A DNA stretch of 64,000 nucleotides from Aureibaculum sp. 2308TA14-22 (lineage in GTDB: Bacteria; Bacteroidota; Bacteroidia; Flavobacteriales; Flavobacteriaceae). Location: assembly GCF_040538665.1 (NCBI RefSeq), contig NZ_JBEWXT010000001.1:2444501-2508500 (forward strand), written 5' to 3'. The position numbers and the translations under genes were made by a program. Shown piece by piece: positions 1 through 8,512 of this stretch. Every line of letters starts with the position of its first letter. Within the stretch, counting starts at the first letter, position 1. The notes beneath the pieces are model-generated. The model saw only the letters and a list, made by a program, of their open reading frames with translations, made no database searches and was not told where the DNA came from.

Positions 1-449
1 TTGTTTGTGATGCAATTAGAACACCCGAAAATATTGGAATGTGTTTTAGGATTGCAGAATCTTTTGGCGTTGAAAAGATATATATTCACGAGAATTCGAT
101 AGGTTTAGAAAACAGAAAAGTTAAAAAAACAGCAAGAAATACAATACATCAAATTGAACATGAAAGATATGGCGATTTTAACAAGCTGATATCAAACCTT
201 AAAAATGACGGGGTTTTTATTGTTGGTCTTGAAATTACCGATAAGAGCAAAAAAATTCAAGATTTTGATTTTAAAAAATATCCTAGAACAGCTCTAATAG
301 TAGGTAGTGAACGAAACGGAATTTCTGATGTAAACTTGTTAGACCAAAGTGTTGCCATCCCCATGTATGGAAAAAACTCTTCAATGAATGTAATTCACAG
401 TTTAGCTATTGCACTTTATGAAATTACAAATCAATTAGATAAATTTTGA
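1..449 (+). CDS. TrmH/SpoU-family RNA 2'-O-methyltransferase, 5' end outside window
   Basis: The reading frame is open from base 3 to the left edge, so the gene begins outside the window. The first residues, TPENIGMCFRIAESFGV, match the SpoU motif 1 (N-x-G), and the ATG at 39 lies inside that motif and cannot be the start. Further on, VGSERNGIS is motif 2 and IPMYGKNSSMNVIHSLAI is motif 3, which form the knotted AdoMet-binding site of SPOUT enzymes. The family methylates the ribose 2'-OH of tRNA or rRNA. The specific target (for example tRNA G18 or an rRNA site) cannot be told from this fragment. The family is certain, the substrate unknown. Confidence 0.93.
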   Translation, partial: VCDAIRTPENIGMCFRIAESFGVEKIYIHENSIGLENRKVKKTARNTIHQIEHERYGDFNKLISNLKNDGVFIVGLEITDKSKKIQDFDFKKYPRTALIVGSERNGISDVNLLDQSVAIPMYGKNSSMNVIHSLAIALYEITNQLDKF

Positions 450-458
450 ATATTACTC

Positions 459-487
459 GTCATGCTGAACTCGTTTCAGCATCTCAT
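459..487. repeat. short palindromic intergenic repeat
   Basis: The arms ATGCTGAA (462-469) and TTCAGCAT (475-482) are perfectly complementary around a 5-base loop. The unit sits between two convergent genes (the methyltransferase and the TraB-like gene). It resembles dispersed palindromes that I recall from Flavobacteriaceae intergenic regions. It could also act as a bidirectional transcription stop, although no long T-run follows. Confidence 0.55.
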
Positions 488-567
488 TACCATTTGATGA
501 TTTCAATATTATTGAAAACGACCCTGAAATCGAAGATTCATGAATTCCATTGAAAAAGAACAGGAAA

Positions 568-3500
568 TTAATAATGAATACCTGCAGAAATATCGTTATA
601 TTGATTAGGGTTCAATCGCTTTCTCTTTTTATACTTAATCAAATTCAATGCCTCCTTAACCAATTCATTATCAGTTTTAGTATCGTTTAACATGACGCCC
701 CTGTTTGCCGTTATATAATAGGGCTTTGTTTTTATGCTAGTATCTTTCTTTTCAAAAGCAATATAATACAACCAATCTGTGTTGCCATAATCATTCAGAT
801 TTTTCAATTTGAAAAAATACACATCTATAGTTTTCTCATCAATTATTATCTTTTCTTTTTTAAAGAAAGAAATTTTATCTTTCTCTTTATCATAATAGGC
901 AGTTGAAAATAACTTGGATTGAGCATATTTTTGTTGAAACTCTTCAGTTTCTAAAACTTTTGGCAATAGCTTGTTCACCTTCAGCTTATCAATCAAAACA
1001 CTAATATTTTCTATTTTACCGATCGTTTTGTCGTTCAATTTTTTTGGTATGGATAACCTTTCGGACTTTAACAATACATAGTAATCGCTCAAGGCATTTA
1101 CATCGTTACTTTCTAAAAGCTTAGAATAGAATTGTTTAATATTACTATCCTCTTTAAAAGGGTATAATAGATTAACATAATAGCCCAATAACGATTCAGT
1201 AGCGTTGGAATTGCTGTATGAATTTCGATCGGTAAGGCTTCGTTTTAATTCAATTTTAGCATCATTTAAAAGTTGTGCTTTGTATTTTTTATAAATTTTT
1301 GGTTTAATTAAACTACTATCTTTAAGTCTAGACAATAAGCTATAAATTGGTTTTTTATATTCTCTTATGCTAGAGTATTTTAAAAGCTCTGGAAACAATT
1401 TCTTTTTTAAACGTAAAGAATCTTTTTTATACGGGCTATCAAAAATAGTATTCATTGAATAATTACCTATTGGAAAATCTTTCTCCAATAAATCCAATAC
1501 CAACTGATATGATTCACTGTTTTTCTTATCGATTAATGCTTTTATAATATCAATCTGCGTTTCCGGTTCGCTATATGATTCTATGTATAACTGCTTTAAA
1601 AATGGTGATGTTTTTTCACTTTTTAAGTCCGACAATTCACGTATAATATATCCTTTAGCATATTTTTCGTCTTTAGAGAATTTATATGTTTTTAACATAG
1701 AAATCATTGCATCAACATCTTTTTCTGTAAAATTTATCAGATAATGAGCATTGTCGGCAATGCTATCCTTATTTTTAAGTGCTTTAAAATAATCGCCAAC
1801 TTTATTTTCAAAAACGTCCTTGCCTAAAAGTGTATCTAAAGGGATAAATGTATTGTAAAAAGTTTCAACGAATTTTGAGGAAGTGCTTAAACTGTCTTCC
1901 ATAGTTTTCAGTTCAAACAATACTCCTTTTTTAAGTATGTTTTTTATTCTAACACGTTTTGCACTTAAACTGTCTTTTGCCAAAAAAGAATAGGTATAAA
2001 GCCCATTTTCCTTTTTCTTTTGTTTGTTTGTCAACTTAAATCTGTAGGCATATGATTTATCTACATCACTCCATAAACTATCAATATTGGCGAACATTTG
2101 TAAATCGTGATATTTAGTTCGCTTGATACTAATGTTCTCATTGGTTTTAGAACTGTATTGCGTAGTTTTTGTTTTTGCTTGGTAAGGTTTCTCTTTTACG
2201 CCTCCACCGTAAAAATTCATAGGAAATGGTGGTTTGGTATTTGTTTTTACCGTAAAGTAAAGAGCAGTATCCTGTACTTGTTTAAATTCATCTTTATAAA
2301 TAATATCTTTTAGTGTAAATGAATTAAAATAATTAATACCACTGGTTGTATCCTTTCCAACATAACCCAATAAATAATAAATCTCGTCTTTAACAATACT
2401 TTTTAAGGCTAGCTTCACATTGCTTACAGAATCTAAAATAGCTTCAGATTGATAAGTAGCATATTTATTAGAAATATCTTTTCCGTGATCTTGTTTTAAT
2501 TTTAAGTTTTTATAAAAAGCTTTGTGTATGTATTCTGCTTCAAACTGATCCTCTTCAATATAATTAACATCGTGCAATGGTACTTCTTGCAAAAAGTAAT
2601 ATCCGTTATCGTCATAGGCATGAATCAAGTTTTTACCTGCAATATCAAAACTTTCTGAACTGTAATTTTCCGGTATTTTAATCGAGTACTTTCCAAAACT
2701 TGGCGAAAACTCAATATGTTTATTTGAAATCGGTCGGAAAACGATCGAGTTAAAAACGGAATCGGCATGTTTTAAAGCATAGTCGCCTTTACCACCTAAC
2801 TTAATGATTACTATTTCTAATGGTGTTTTGTATATATGGTATTTCTGATAGTCGTTCTTTTTGGTTTTGTTTAAAATGCTGATACCAGGATAAGGCGAGG
2901 TTAATAGTTCTTTTTTGATGATTTTTCCTGGAATGTCTTCATACAGTAAATGGTCGATGTCGTCCAAATCAATTTTAGTACTTCCGTTTGTATTTAGATA
3001 ATCAAAAGTGTTCATTCTTGTTATTGCCAAATATCCGCCATTGGCCATATCGGTAGCAACATAATATTTTTGATTAAAAAAATTCAATTCTAATAACTTA
3101 TCAAAACTTAGAATACTTAAAAAATTATCTGGGGTCGACTCTTTTTTTAATGTTGGCTCAACAAAAGTTGATTCCAATTTATTTTTCATTGTCGTTGCCA
3201 CGGAAGTTCTTCTTGAGCTTAAGGGAGTAACGGTATATCCTTTTCTTCTCAGCATTTCTATTACTCCGTTTTCTCCAGGCAAATGTGCCGCACCTATACC
3301 CGTAAAAACAGATTTACGGTTCATTAGTGTGTCTAAAACGTTAACCATATTTTCATTCCGCTGGTATAACATGTATTTTCTAAAATGCTCGGTATTTGTA
3401 GCTTCACCAATAGAATCCAGTAAATCTAAATTTCTATCTCTATACGCATCTTCTGTAAGTGTATACATTGGTTTTGTTTCATACAGCTTTCGCAACCACG

Positions 3501-4068
3501 TGTCTTGTTGCTTTTTCATGGCATTGTAACTTGCCTTTGTAACCAAATAACGCGATTCGTTAAAATCTTCAAGACCCACGACTGGTTTATGATTCTTTTT
3601 ACCCGCTTGATAGATAAACATATCTAAATATGTTTCTTCTTCAAAATTATCAGAACCCAGCTGCTTTCTGTACAGGTAATTATTAACCAATGAATTGTCT
3701 ACACGTATAGCACTTCTAAGGGCTAGTTTTTGCGGAAAGGGCAATTCAAATAAAACGGCATAAAAATCCTTATTATAATAATTACGACCACCGTAATAAG
3801 ACATTCCTGCATTTATCATTTCGTAACTATTTTCTAGCCATTCTGTGGGATCAGACTCTAAAGCCACAACTTCACTTTTTTCTAACGATTTGTAAAAAAC
3901 ATCGTCTAAACGAAAAGCAACTTTACTACTTACGTGCATGGTTCCATATAAATAAGAATCTTTTTCAAGGTTATTCCCTGATATTTTCCAAAGCAGGCTT
4001 TGATATTTTTGTTGTGCGGAAAGCACCGTAAAAGAAAACATTAAGGATATAAGAATGATTTTTTTCAT
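568..4068 (-). CDS. TraB/GumN-domain exported protein with very long C-terminal extension
   Basis: About 1166 residues when started at the ATG at 4068, which gives a clean signal peptide (MKKIILISLMFSFTVLSAQQ). Upstream in-frame codons would only prepend a polar stretch. Residues about 25-285 look like the TraB/GumN family: YLYGTMHV near residue 40, ESDP, and the closing motif GIGAAHLPGENGVIEML. The family has a protease-like EreA/TIKI fold, though activity in bacteria is mostly unproven. The remaining ~880 residues match nothing I recognise. They contain charged helical stretches that may be repeats, but no clear membrane segment. The protein is probably periplasmic or surface-associated. 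TraB/GumN proteins are usually about 300 residues, so the extension is notable. Confidence 0.8.
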   Translation of the reverse strand: MKKIILISLMFSFTVLSAQQKYQSLLWKISGNNLEKDSYLYGTMHVSSKVAFRLDDVFYKSLEKSEVVALESDPTEWLENSYEMINAGMSYYGGRNYYNKDFYAVLFELPFPQKLALRSAIRVDNSLVNNYLYRKQLGSDNFEEETYLDMFIYQAGKKNHKPVVGLEDFNESRYLVTKASYNAMKKQQDTWLRKLYETKPMYTLTEDAYRDRNLDLLDSIGEATNTEHFRKYMLYQRNENMVNVLDTLMNRKSVFTGIGAAHLPGENGVIEMLRRKGYTVTPLSSRRTSVATTMKNKLESTFVEPTLKKESTPDNFLSILSFDKLLELNFFNQKYYVATDMANGGYLAITRMNTFDYLNTNGSTKIDLDDIDHLLYEDIPGKIIKKELLTSPYPGISILNKTKKNDYQKYHIYKTPLEIVIIKLGGKGDYALKHADSVFNSIVFRPISNKHIEFSPSFGKYSIKIPENYSSESFDIAGKNLIHAYDDNGYYFLQEVPLHDVNYIEEDQFEAEYIHKAFYKNLKLKQDHGKDISNKYATYQSEAILDSVSNVKLALKSIVKDEIYYLLGYVGKDTTSGINYFNSFTLKDIIYKDEFKQVQDTALYFTVKTNTKPPFPMNFYGGGVKEKPYQAKTKTTQYSSKTNENISIKRTKYHDLQMFANIDSLWSDVDKSYAYRFKLTNKQKKKENGLYTYSFLAKDSLSAKRVRIKNILKKGVLFELKTMEDSLSTSSKFVETFYNTFIPLDTLLGKDVFENKVGDYFKALKNKDSIADNAHYLINFTEKDVDAMISMLKTYKFSKDEKYAKGYIIRELSDLKSEKTSPFLKQLYIESYSEPETQIDIIKALIDKKNSESYQLVLDLLEKDFPIGNYSMNTIFDSPYKKDSLRLKKKLFPELLKYSSIREYKKPIYSLLSRLKDSSLIKPKIYKKYKAQLLNDAKIELKRSLTDRNSYSNSNATESLLGYYVNLLYPFKEDSNIKQFYSKLLESNDVNALSDYYVLLKSERLSIPKKLNDKTIGKIENISVLIDKLKVNKLLPKVLETEEFQQKYAQSKLFSTAYYDKEKDKISFFKKEKIIIDEKTIDVYFFKLKNLNDYGNTDWLYYIAFEKKDTSIKTKPYYITANRGVMLNDTKTDNELVKEALNLIKYKKRKRLNPNQYNDISAGIHY

Positions 4069-4404
4069 GTATTTATTTTTTACAAACATATTGATTACTA
4101 CAATCAATTAAACCCCTGTTTTAAGGGGGAAATTATTAATATGTTCTTTTAGAGCTATTTAGTCGGTTAAAAACTAATTTTTATAGTGTAATGCAATAAG
4201 GCATTATTAATAATACAACAACTGAAAGAGGTTAAATCCTAATAAAGCATAAATATATTTATTAAGCTGAAGATGGCAAATTCAAAATGAGTAAAATGTA
4301 CCAATCAGTTAGTTAACGGTATTTTTTCAAAAATCTTTTTGATTTACACTTTTTAAGCGGAAATTTAACGAATAATTGTATTTTTGTAAGCCAATTTGTC
4401 ATCA
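4069..4404. other. divergent intergenic region
   Basis: About 336 bases between the divergent TraB-like gene and hemH. It contains a small hairpin (CCCCT at 4113-4117 against AGGGG at 4124-4128) and the hemH promoter box near its right end. No coding sequence or RNA gene was recognised in it. Confidence 0.6.
4379..4386 (+). promoter_or_regulatory. hemH -7 promoter box
   Basis: TATTTTTG matches the Bacteroidota -7 consensus TAnnTTTG and ends 18 bases before the hemH ATG. No convincing -33 TTG was found at the usual spacing, so this is a probable rather than certain promoter. Confidence 0.5.
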
Positions 4405-5436
4405 ATGAAGAAAGGAATTTTATTAGTCAATCTTGGCTCTCCAGATAGTACCAAAGTAAAGGATGTTAGAAAATATTTGGATGAATTTTTAATGGACGAA
4501 CGTGTTATTGACATTCCACGATGGAAAAGATACTTACTGATAAAAGGTATTATTTTAAATACGCGACCAAAAAAATCTGCCAAGGCCTATAAAAAAATTT
4601 GGTGGAAAGAAGGATCGCCCTTGGTGGTAATTTCAGAGCGTTTTGCTAAAAAAGTGGCCGAAAAACTCGATGTTCCGGTTGTTTTGGGAATGCGATACGG
4701 TTCTATGAGCATTGAAAAGGGTATTGCCGAACTAGAGCGTAAAGGTATTCAAGAAATTTTATTAGTACCGTTATACCCTCATTATGCTATGTCTTCATTT
4801 GAAACTGTAGTAGAAAAGGCTAAGGAAATCAATAGAAAAAACTATCCCACCATAAAAATGGATGTGCTACCTGCGTTTTACAATCATCCTAATTATATTG
4901 AAGTAATGAGCAGCAATCTGAAACAACATTTATCAGATTTCGATTACGACCATATTTTGTTTTCCTATCACGGTATTCCCGAAAGGCATATTTACAAATC
5001 AGATACTACAAATTCGCATTGTAAAATAGATGACTCTTGCTGTAATACAGGCTCAAAAGCACATAGAACCTGTTATAGACATCAATGTTTTGAAACCACA
5101 AAAGGTATTGTAAAAACTTTGGGGCTCAAAGAAGGAACGTACAGCGATTCTTTCCAGTCACGATTATTAAAAGACCCATGGCTAAAGCCTTACACCGATT
5201 TTGAATTGGAACGTTTGGCTAAAGAAGGCATTAAAAATCTCGCAGTAATTACACCTGCTTTTGTAGCGGACTGCCTAGAAACGCTAGAAGAAATTGCTAT
5301 GGAAGGCGAACATCAGTTTAAAAGTGCTGGAGGTGAAAAATACAAACACATACCCTGTCTAAACGATAATGACGATTGGGTTGATGTAATGGTAAATTGG
5401 GTTAATGAATGGGTTGGTGAGCCGGTTACACTTTGA
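4405..5436 (+). CDS. hemH: ferrochelatase
   Basis: Inserts ferrous iron into protoporphyrin (or a porphyrin relative) in the last steps of haem synthesis. The N-terminus KKGILLVNLGSPDS is the ferrochelatase signature. The active-site histidine is in YHGIPERHI near residue 188, and the acidic partner is in the segment FVADCLETLEEI. The ATG at 4405 is preferred over the TTG at 4396 because it gives the usual family N-terminus. Length, 343 residues, is normal. A cysteine-rich stretch near residues 206-229 (C-x6-CC-x9-C-x4-C) could bind a metal or Fe-S cluster, as some bacterial ferrochelatases do; that is inference. hemJ lies downstream, separated by an inserted four-helix-bundle unit. Confidence 0.96.
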   Translation: MKKGILLVNLGSPDSTKVKDVRKYLDEFLMDERVIDIPRWKRYLLIKGIILNTRPKKSAKAYKKIWWKEGSPLVVISERFAKKVAEKLDVPVVLGMRYGSMSIEKGIAELERKGIQEILLVPLYPHYAMSSFETVVEKAKEINRKNYPTIKMDVLPAFYNHPNYIEVMSSNLKQHLSDFDYDHILFSYHGIPERHIYKSDTTNSHCKIDDSCCNTGSKAHRTCYRHQCFETTKGIVKTLGLKEGTYSDSFQSRLLKDPWLKPYTDFELERLAKEGIKNLAVITPAFVADCLETLEEIAMEGEHQFKSAGGEKYKHIPCLNDNDDWVDVMVNWVNEWVGEPVTL

Positions 5437-5442
5437 CTGGAG

Positions 5443-5894
5443 ATTAACGAATAACGAGTGTTGATTGATGAATTTTTCAACAATTTAAGAATTAATTACT
5501 TATGAAAACAAGCGATTTAGAAAATAGAGTTATTAATTTTTCGGTTCTTATTATTAACATTTGTGACAATCTTAAAACCAGTTATGCGTCTAATTATTAT
5601 GGAAATCAACTGATTAGATCTTCTGGAGCATCTGCTCTAAATTACGGCGAAGCAAGGAGTGCCGAATCACCAAAAGATTTTGTTCATAAAATGGGAATTT
5701 GTTTAAAAGAACTAAGAGAGAGTTATAATTGTTTACGCATTATAGATAAAGCCAACCTTTATAAAGGGAATCAAAATAAAATGGAAGAAGTGTTGGATGA
5801 AAACAACCAATTGATTTCAATTTTTGTTACAAGCATAAAGACATCAAAAAACAATAATTCAAAAGTCAAAAATCGTTAATCGTTGTTCGTTAAT
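5443..5894. mobile_element. IVS-like module: four-helix-bundle gene between inverted repeats
   Basis: 24-base arms at 5443-5466 and 5871-5894 are inverted copies that agree at 19 of 24 positions. Both share ATTAACGAA, AACGA and GATT when oriented alike. The unit lies exactly between hemH (stop 7 bases before the left arm) and hemJ (start 14 bases after the right arm). It contains one complete gene, whose stop codon lies inside the right arm. This is the architecture of intervening sequences in bacterial 23S rRNA (ORF within a stem), found here in a protein operon. Mobility is inferred, not shown. Confidence 0.5.
5502..5879 (+). CDS. four-helix-bundle protein (23S rRNA IVS-encoded type)
   Basis: 125 residues, predicted all-helical, with the family hallmarks NQLIRSSGASALNYGEA followed by KMGICLKELRES and a final polar helix. 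The family (TIGR02436, S23 ribosomal-like) forms a pentameric four-helix bundle with a basic groove and was first seen in intervening sequences of 23S rRNA genes. Its molecular role is not established; nucleic-acid binding has been suggested. Here it stands between hemH and hemJ, inside inverted repeats, and its TAA at 5877-5879 is part of the right repeat. It is likely co-transcribed with the haem genes but unrelated to haem synthesis. Confidence 0.9.
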   Translation: MKTSDLENRVINFSVLIINICDNLKTSYASNYYGNQLIRSSGASALNYGEARSAESPKDFVHKMGICLKELRESYNCLRIIDKANLYKGNQNKMEEVLDENNQLISIFVTSIKTSKNNNSKVKNR

Positions 5895-5908
5895 CAAATT
5901 TTTAAAAA

Positions 5909-6460
5909 GTGAACTACCTCTACCTCAAATCATTACACATTATTTTTATAACCACATGGTTTGCAGGGCTGTTTTATATTATTAGATTATTTATTTACTA
6001 CAAAGAAGCCGAAGATAAGCCTGAATTGGAACAGGGCATACTGCAAAAACAGTATAAACTGATGATAAAAAGGCTGTGGTACATTATAACTTGGCCCTCA
6101 GCAATCCTTACATTTATTTTTGCCTCTTGGTTACTTTACAATCAACCTATTTGGCTATCAACCACATGGATGTGGATTAAATTAGGTTTTGTATTATTGT
6201 TATATCTTTATCATTTTTCCTGCCAGCATATGGTCAATCAAGTTGAAAAAGGACATTTAAAATATTCAGCTTTTGGATTACGAATCTGGAACGAAGTGGC
6301 TACCATTCTACTTTTTGCTATCGTATTTTTAGTAGTGTTAAAAAATTCTTTGAGCTGGGTTTTTGGTACGTTAGGTATAATTGGCGTTTCTGTTTTATTA
6401 ATGTTGGGAATTAAACTCTATAAAAGAATTAGAGATAAGAAAAATTGGGATAAAGAATAA
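5909..6460 (+). CDS. hemJ: HemJ-type protoporphyrinogen IX oxidase (CopD-like membrane protein)
   Basis: 183 residues with about four to five transmembrane helices (residues ~8-28, 56-77, 85-105, 128-145, 148-166). The N-terminus MNYLYLKSLHIIFITTWFAG carries the conserved HemJ histidine at position 10, and LYLYHFSCQHM follows. HemJ oxidises protoporphyrinogen IX to protoporphyrin IX in the cytoplasmic membrane, the step before ferrochelatase, which fits the nearby hemH. The start is a GTG at 5909, and no in-frame ATG gives the family N-terminus. It lies 14 bases after the right arm of the IVS-like unit, so its translation signals may lie partly in inserted DNA. Confidence 0.88.
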   Translation: MNYLYLKSLHIIFITTWFAGLFYIIRLFIYYKEAEDKPELEQGILQKQYKLMIKRLWYIITWPSAILTFIFASWLLYNQPIWLSTTWMWIKLGFVLLLYLYHFSCQHMVNQVEKGHLKYSAFGLRIWNEVATILLFAIVFLVVLKNSLSWVFGTLGIIGVSVLLMLGIKLYKRIRDKKNWDKE

Positions 6461-6531
6461 GAAGACCAGTCATAAATTGACAGGAGAAAAAGACTATTAT
6501 AATTAGTTGAATAATTTAAAATATTGATTCA

Positions 6532-7320
6532 ATGCTTAAGTTAAAAAACCTGGTACTTGCTGTAATCGCTTTTGGTGTTATTTCTTGTAGTAATAAGAAT
6601 ACTAAAAAAGAGCCGCAATGGCAATCTCTTTTTAATGGTAAGGATTTAGAAGGTTGGGTGCCTAAATTTTATCATCACGATCTTGGAGATAATTACGCCA
6701 ACACGTTTAGAGTAAAAGATGGTGCTATTCAAGTTAACTATGACGGCTATACCGAATTTAATGACCGTTATGGACACCTTTTTTTCAACAAATCGTTTTC
6801 ATCGTATCATTTAAAGTTTGAATATCGTTTTACAGACCAATGGATGAAAGATGCAGCATCATATACCTATAGAAATAGTGGTGTTATGTTTCATTCTCAA
6901 GATCCTAAAACCATTTTAAAAGAGCAAAACTGGCCCATTTCTGTAGAATACCAAATCTTAGCTGAAGAAACAGAAGGAGTGAGCAGACCAACTGGTAATA
7001 TGTGCTCACCTGGAACCGAAGTCTTTGTTGATGACAAAATGGATCCAAGGCATTGTGTGCAATCTACTTCTAAAACGTATAAATGGAATGAGTGGGTAAA
7101 AGGAGAGTTAATTGTTTATAGTGACTCCTTAGTGATACATAAAGTAAATGGAAAAGAGGTCTTAAAATATACTAAGCCCCAAATAGGTGGCGGAACAGCC
7201 AATGGTTTTGACCCTAAAATTAAAATTGATGGAAAACCCTTAACCGAAGGTTATATTGGTTTGCAAGCAGAAGGACAAGGAGTGGAGTTTAGAGAGATAA
7301 AAATAAAAGAGTTTTTGTGA
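6532..7320 (+). CDS. DUF1080 (3-keto-disaccharide hydrolase-like) lipoprotein
   Basis: 262 residues. A lipoprotein signal ends at Cys19 (GVISC). The DUF1080 fold starts with WQSLFNGKDLEGWVPKF, followed by NSGVMFH, EYQILAE and a C-terminal EGYIGLQAEGQGVEFREIKI. This concanavalin-like beta-sandwich family is common in Bacteroidota and Planctomycetes. Some members hydrolyse 3-keto-glucosides. The protein is probably anchored in the outer or inner membrane. No carbohydrate neighbours are present here to define the substrate, and the exact activity is not known. Confidence 0.85.
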   Translation: MLKLKNLVLAVIAFGVISCSNKNTKKEPQWQSLFNGKDLEGWVPKFYHHDLGDNYANTFRVKDGAIQVNYDGYTEFNDRYGHLFFNKSFSSYHLKFEYRFTDQWMKDAASYTYRNSGVMFHSQDPKTILKEQNWPISVEYQILAEETEGVSRPTGNMCSPGTEVFVDDKMDPRHCVQSTSKTYKWNEWVKGELIVYSDSLVIHKVNGKEVLKYTKPQIGGGTANGFDPKIKIDGKPLTEGYIGLQAEGQGVEFREIKIKEFL

Positions 7321-7336
7321 TGGACAAATAGTCAAT

Positions 7337-7504
7337 CTAAACCTCTTTCTTTTTAAGTCTAATTTTCCGAACATATTCAACTAAAAAATAGACTAGCCCA
7401 ACATAAATGATTATTCTTCTTCCCGGAAAATCTATATGCATTAGACTAAGAATTGCTACCACAATTACTAATATTGAAAGGGCGATGTCAAATATTTTCT
7501 TCAT
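7337..7504 (-). CDS. 55-residue membrane microprotein
   Basis: Starts with ATG at 7504, MKKIFDIALSILVIVVAIL, a single hydrophobic helix. A second hydrophobic patch (IIIYVGLVYFLVEYV) and a basic tail (RKIRLKKKEV) follow. The start overlaps the stop of the upstream gene as ATGA (7501-7504), a translational-coupling arrangement that supports it as a real gene. I recognise no family. The likely topology is two short membrane segments with a positively charged C-terminus. Confidence 0.6.
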   Translation of the reverse strand: MKKIFDIALSILVIVVAILSLMHIDFPGRRIIIYVGLVYFLVEYVRKIRLKKKEV

Positions 7505-7698
7505 AATATTAAAAAATTATTATAATTCGTCTCTTTCTTTTCTTTTAAAAACAGCCTTTTTACAGCCTTAACCCTTAGTTTTTTATTTTTTGATGTTAAA
7601 AAATCACTATTTTTAATATCAAGTATTTTCTTCTTAAACTTTTCATTAACACTATCTAGGTAATCTCTTTGACGGTCGTGGTGTATTTCTAAATTCAT
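7501..7698 (-). CDS. 65-residue basic hypothetical protein
   Basis: Very polar and lysine-rich (MNLEIHHDRQRDYLDSVNEK, then KKKILDIK and LRVKAVKRLFLKEKKE), predicted helical and cytoplasmic. The ATG at 7698 is preferred. An upstream in-frame ATG at 7722 would overlap the preceding small gene by 14 bases. The stop overlaps the next start as ATGA. This is the middle gene of a three-gene micro-operon. No family was recognised; a small nucleic-acid-binding or regulatory role would be a guess. Confidence 0.55.
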   Translation of the reverse strand: MNLEIHHDRQRDYLDSVNEKFKKKILDIKNSDFLTSKNKKLRVKAVKRLFLKEKKETNYNNFLIL

Positions 7699-7708
7699 AA
7701 AATAAAAA

Positions 7709-7828
7709 TTAACAGTTTCCAACGGTTCTACCTATCATATAAGCTATTTCTCCTGCAAATAAAATTACAGCAACAGCTGATAGTATCACAACTGATCTTT
7801 TGTTCATTTTTGAAATTTTATATTCCAT
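7709..7828 (-). CDS. 39-residue single-pass membrane microprotein
   Basis: MEYKISKMNKRSVVILSAVA begins a basic N-terminus and one hydrophobic helix (residues 13-33), ending IGRTVGNC. It is the first gene of the three-gene micro-operon and lies 10 bases before the next start. A TAnnTTTG-type box lies 29 bases upstream. It is too short for reliable coding statistics. The support is position, coupling of the downstream genes and the promoter. Confidence 0.45.
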   Translation of the reverse strand: MEYKISKMNKRSVVILSAVAVILFAGEIAYMIGRTVGNC

Positions 7829-7856
7829 AATTCGGATTTAAATTTAAAACAAGATA

Positions 7857-7864
7857 CAAAATTA
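7857..7864 (-). promoter_or_regulatory. promoter box for the micro-operon
   Basis: Read on the minus strand the bases are TAATTTTG, matching TAnnTTTG, and lie 29 bases before the ATG at 7828. It sits in the gap downstream of recR, so the three small genes can be transcribed independently of recR. No clear -33 element was found. Confidence 0.45.
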
Positions 7865-7891
7865 TTTTAATTTGGAATTTAATTATCGATT

Positions 7892-8512
7892 TTACCCCTG
7901 TTTCAAACTCCCCTCAAAAGGAATTCTATTTAAGATACTTCTCCCTAAGGTAATTTCATCGGCATATTCCAGTTCATTACCTACAGCAATTCCTCTGGCA
8001 ATGGTAGAAACATTTATATCTAAATCTTCCAATTGCTTGTAAATATAAAAATTGGTAGTATCGCCTTCCATGGTTGGACTTAAGGCAAAAATAATTTCTT
8101 TAATTGTACCTTCTCGTACTTTAGATACCAAACTGTCAATAGTCAAATTTTGAGGGCCAACACCCTCAATTGGCGATATTTTTCCACCCAATACGTGATA
8201 CATTCCTCTAAATTGAGCTGTACTTTCAATAGCCATCACATCACGTATATCTTCAACAACACAAATTACCGTTTCGTTCCTATTGTTATTGGCACAAATT
8301 TCACAAATCTCCATATCAGAAATATTATGACACCTTTTGCACAGCTTAACTTTCTCCGTTAAATGTTGTAAAGCCTCCGTTAAATAAGTTGTACGTTCTT
8401 TAGGTTGCTTTAGTAAATGTAGCACTAAACGAAGAGCTGTACGCTTACCAATTCCAGGTAATTGAGACACTTCATTTACAGCATTTTCCAATAGTTTTGA
8501 AGAAAAATTCAT
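7892..8512 (-). CDS. recR: recombination protein RecR
   Basis: 206 residues, normal for RecR. It has an N-terminal helix-hairpin-helix ([17 protein letters not shown]), a zinc finger using Cys58, Cys61, Cys70 and Cys73 (CKRC...CEIC), and then a Toprim domain ([13 protein letters not shown]-like [17 protein letters not shown]). It acts with RecO (and RecF) to load RecA on SSB-coated single-stranded DNA at gaps. The ATG at 8512 gives the canonical N-terminus. Gene context is not informative: an SSS transporter is divergent. Confidence 0.97.
   Translation of the reverse strand: MNFSSKLLENAVNEVSQLPGIGKRTALRLVLHLLKQPKERTTYLTEALQHLTEKVKLCKRCHNISDMEICEICANNNRNETVICVVEDIRDVMAIESTAQFRGMYHVLGGKISPIEGVGPQNLTIDSLVSKVREGTIKEIIFALSPTMEGDTTNFYIYKQLEDLDINVSTIARGIAVGNELEYADEITLGRSILNRIPFEGSLKQG

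Noticed and set aside
4396-4404. TTG at 4396 as the hemH start
   Set aside because: The ATG at 4405 gives the canonical ferrochelatase N-terminus; the upstream codons add only three residues (M-S-S).
5502-5879. Four-helix-bundle gene as ribosomal protein S23
   Set aside because: The name is historical; the protein is not a structural ribosomal protein, and no rRNA gene is adjacent here.
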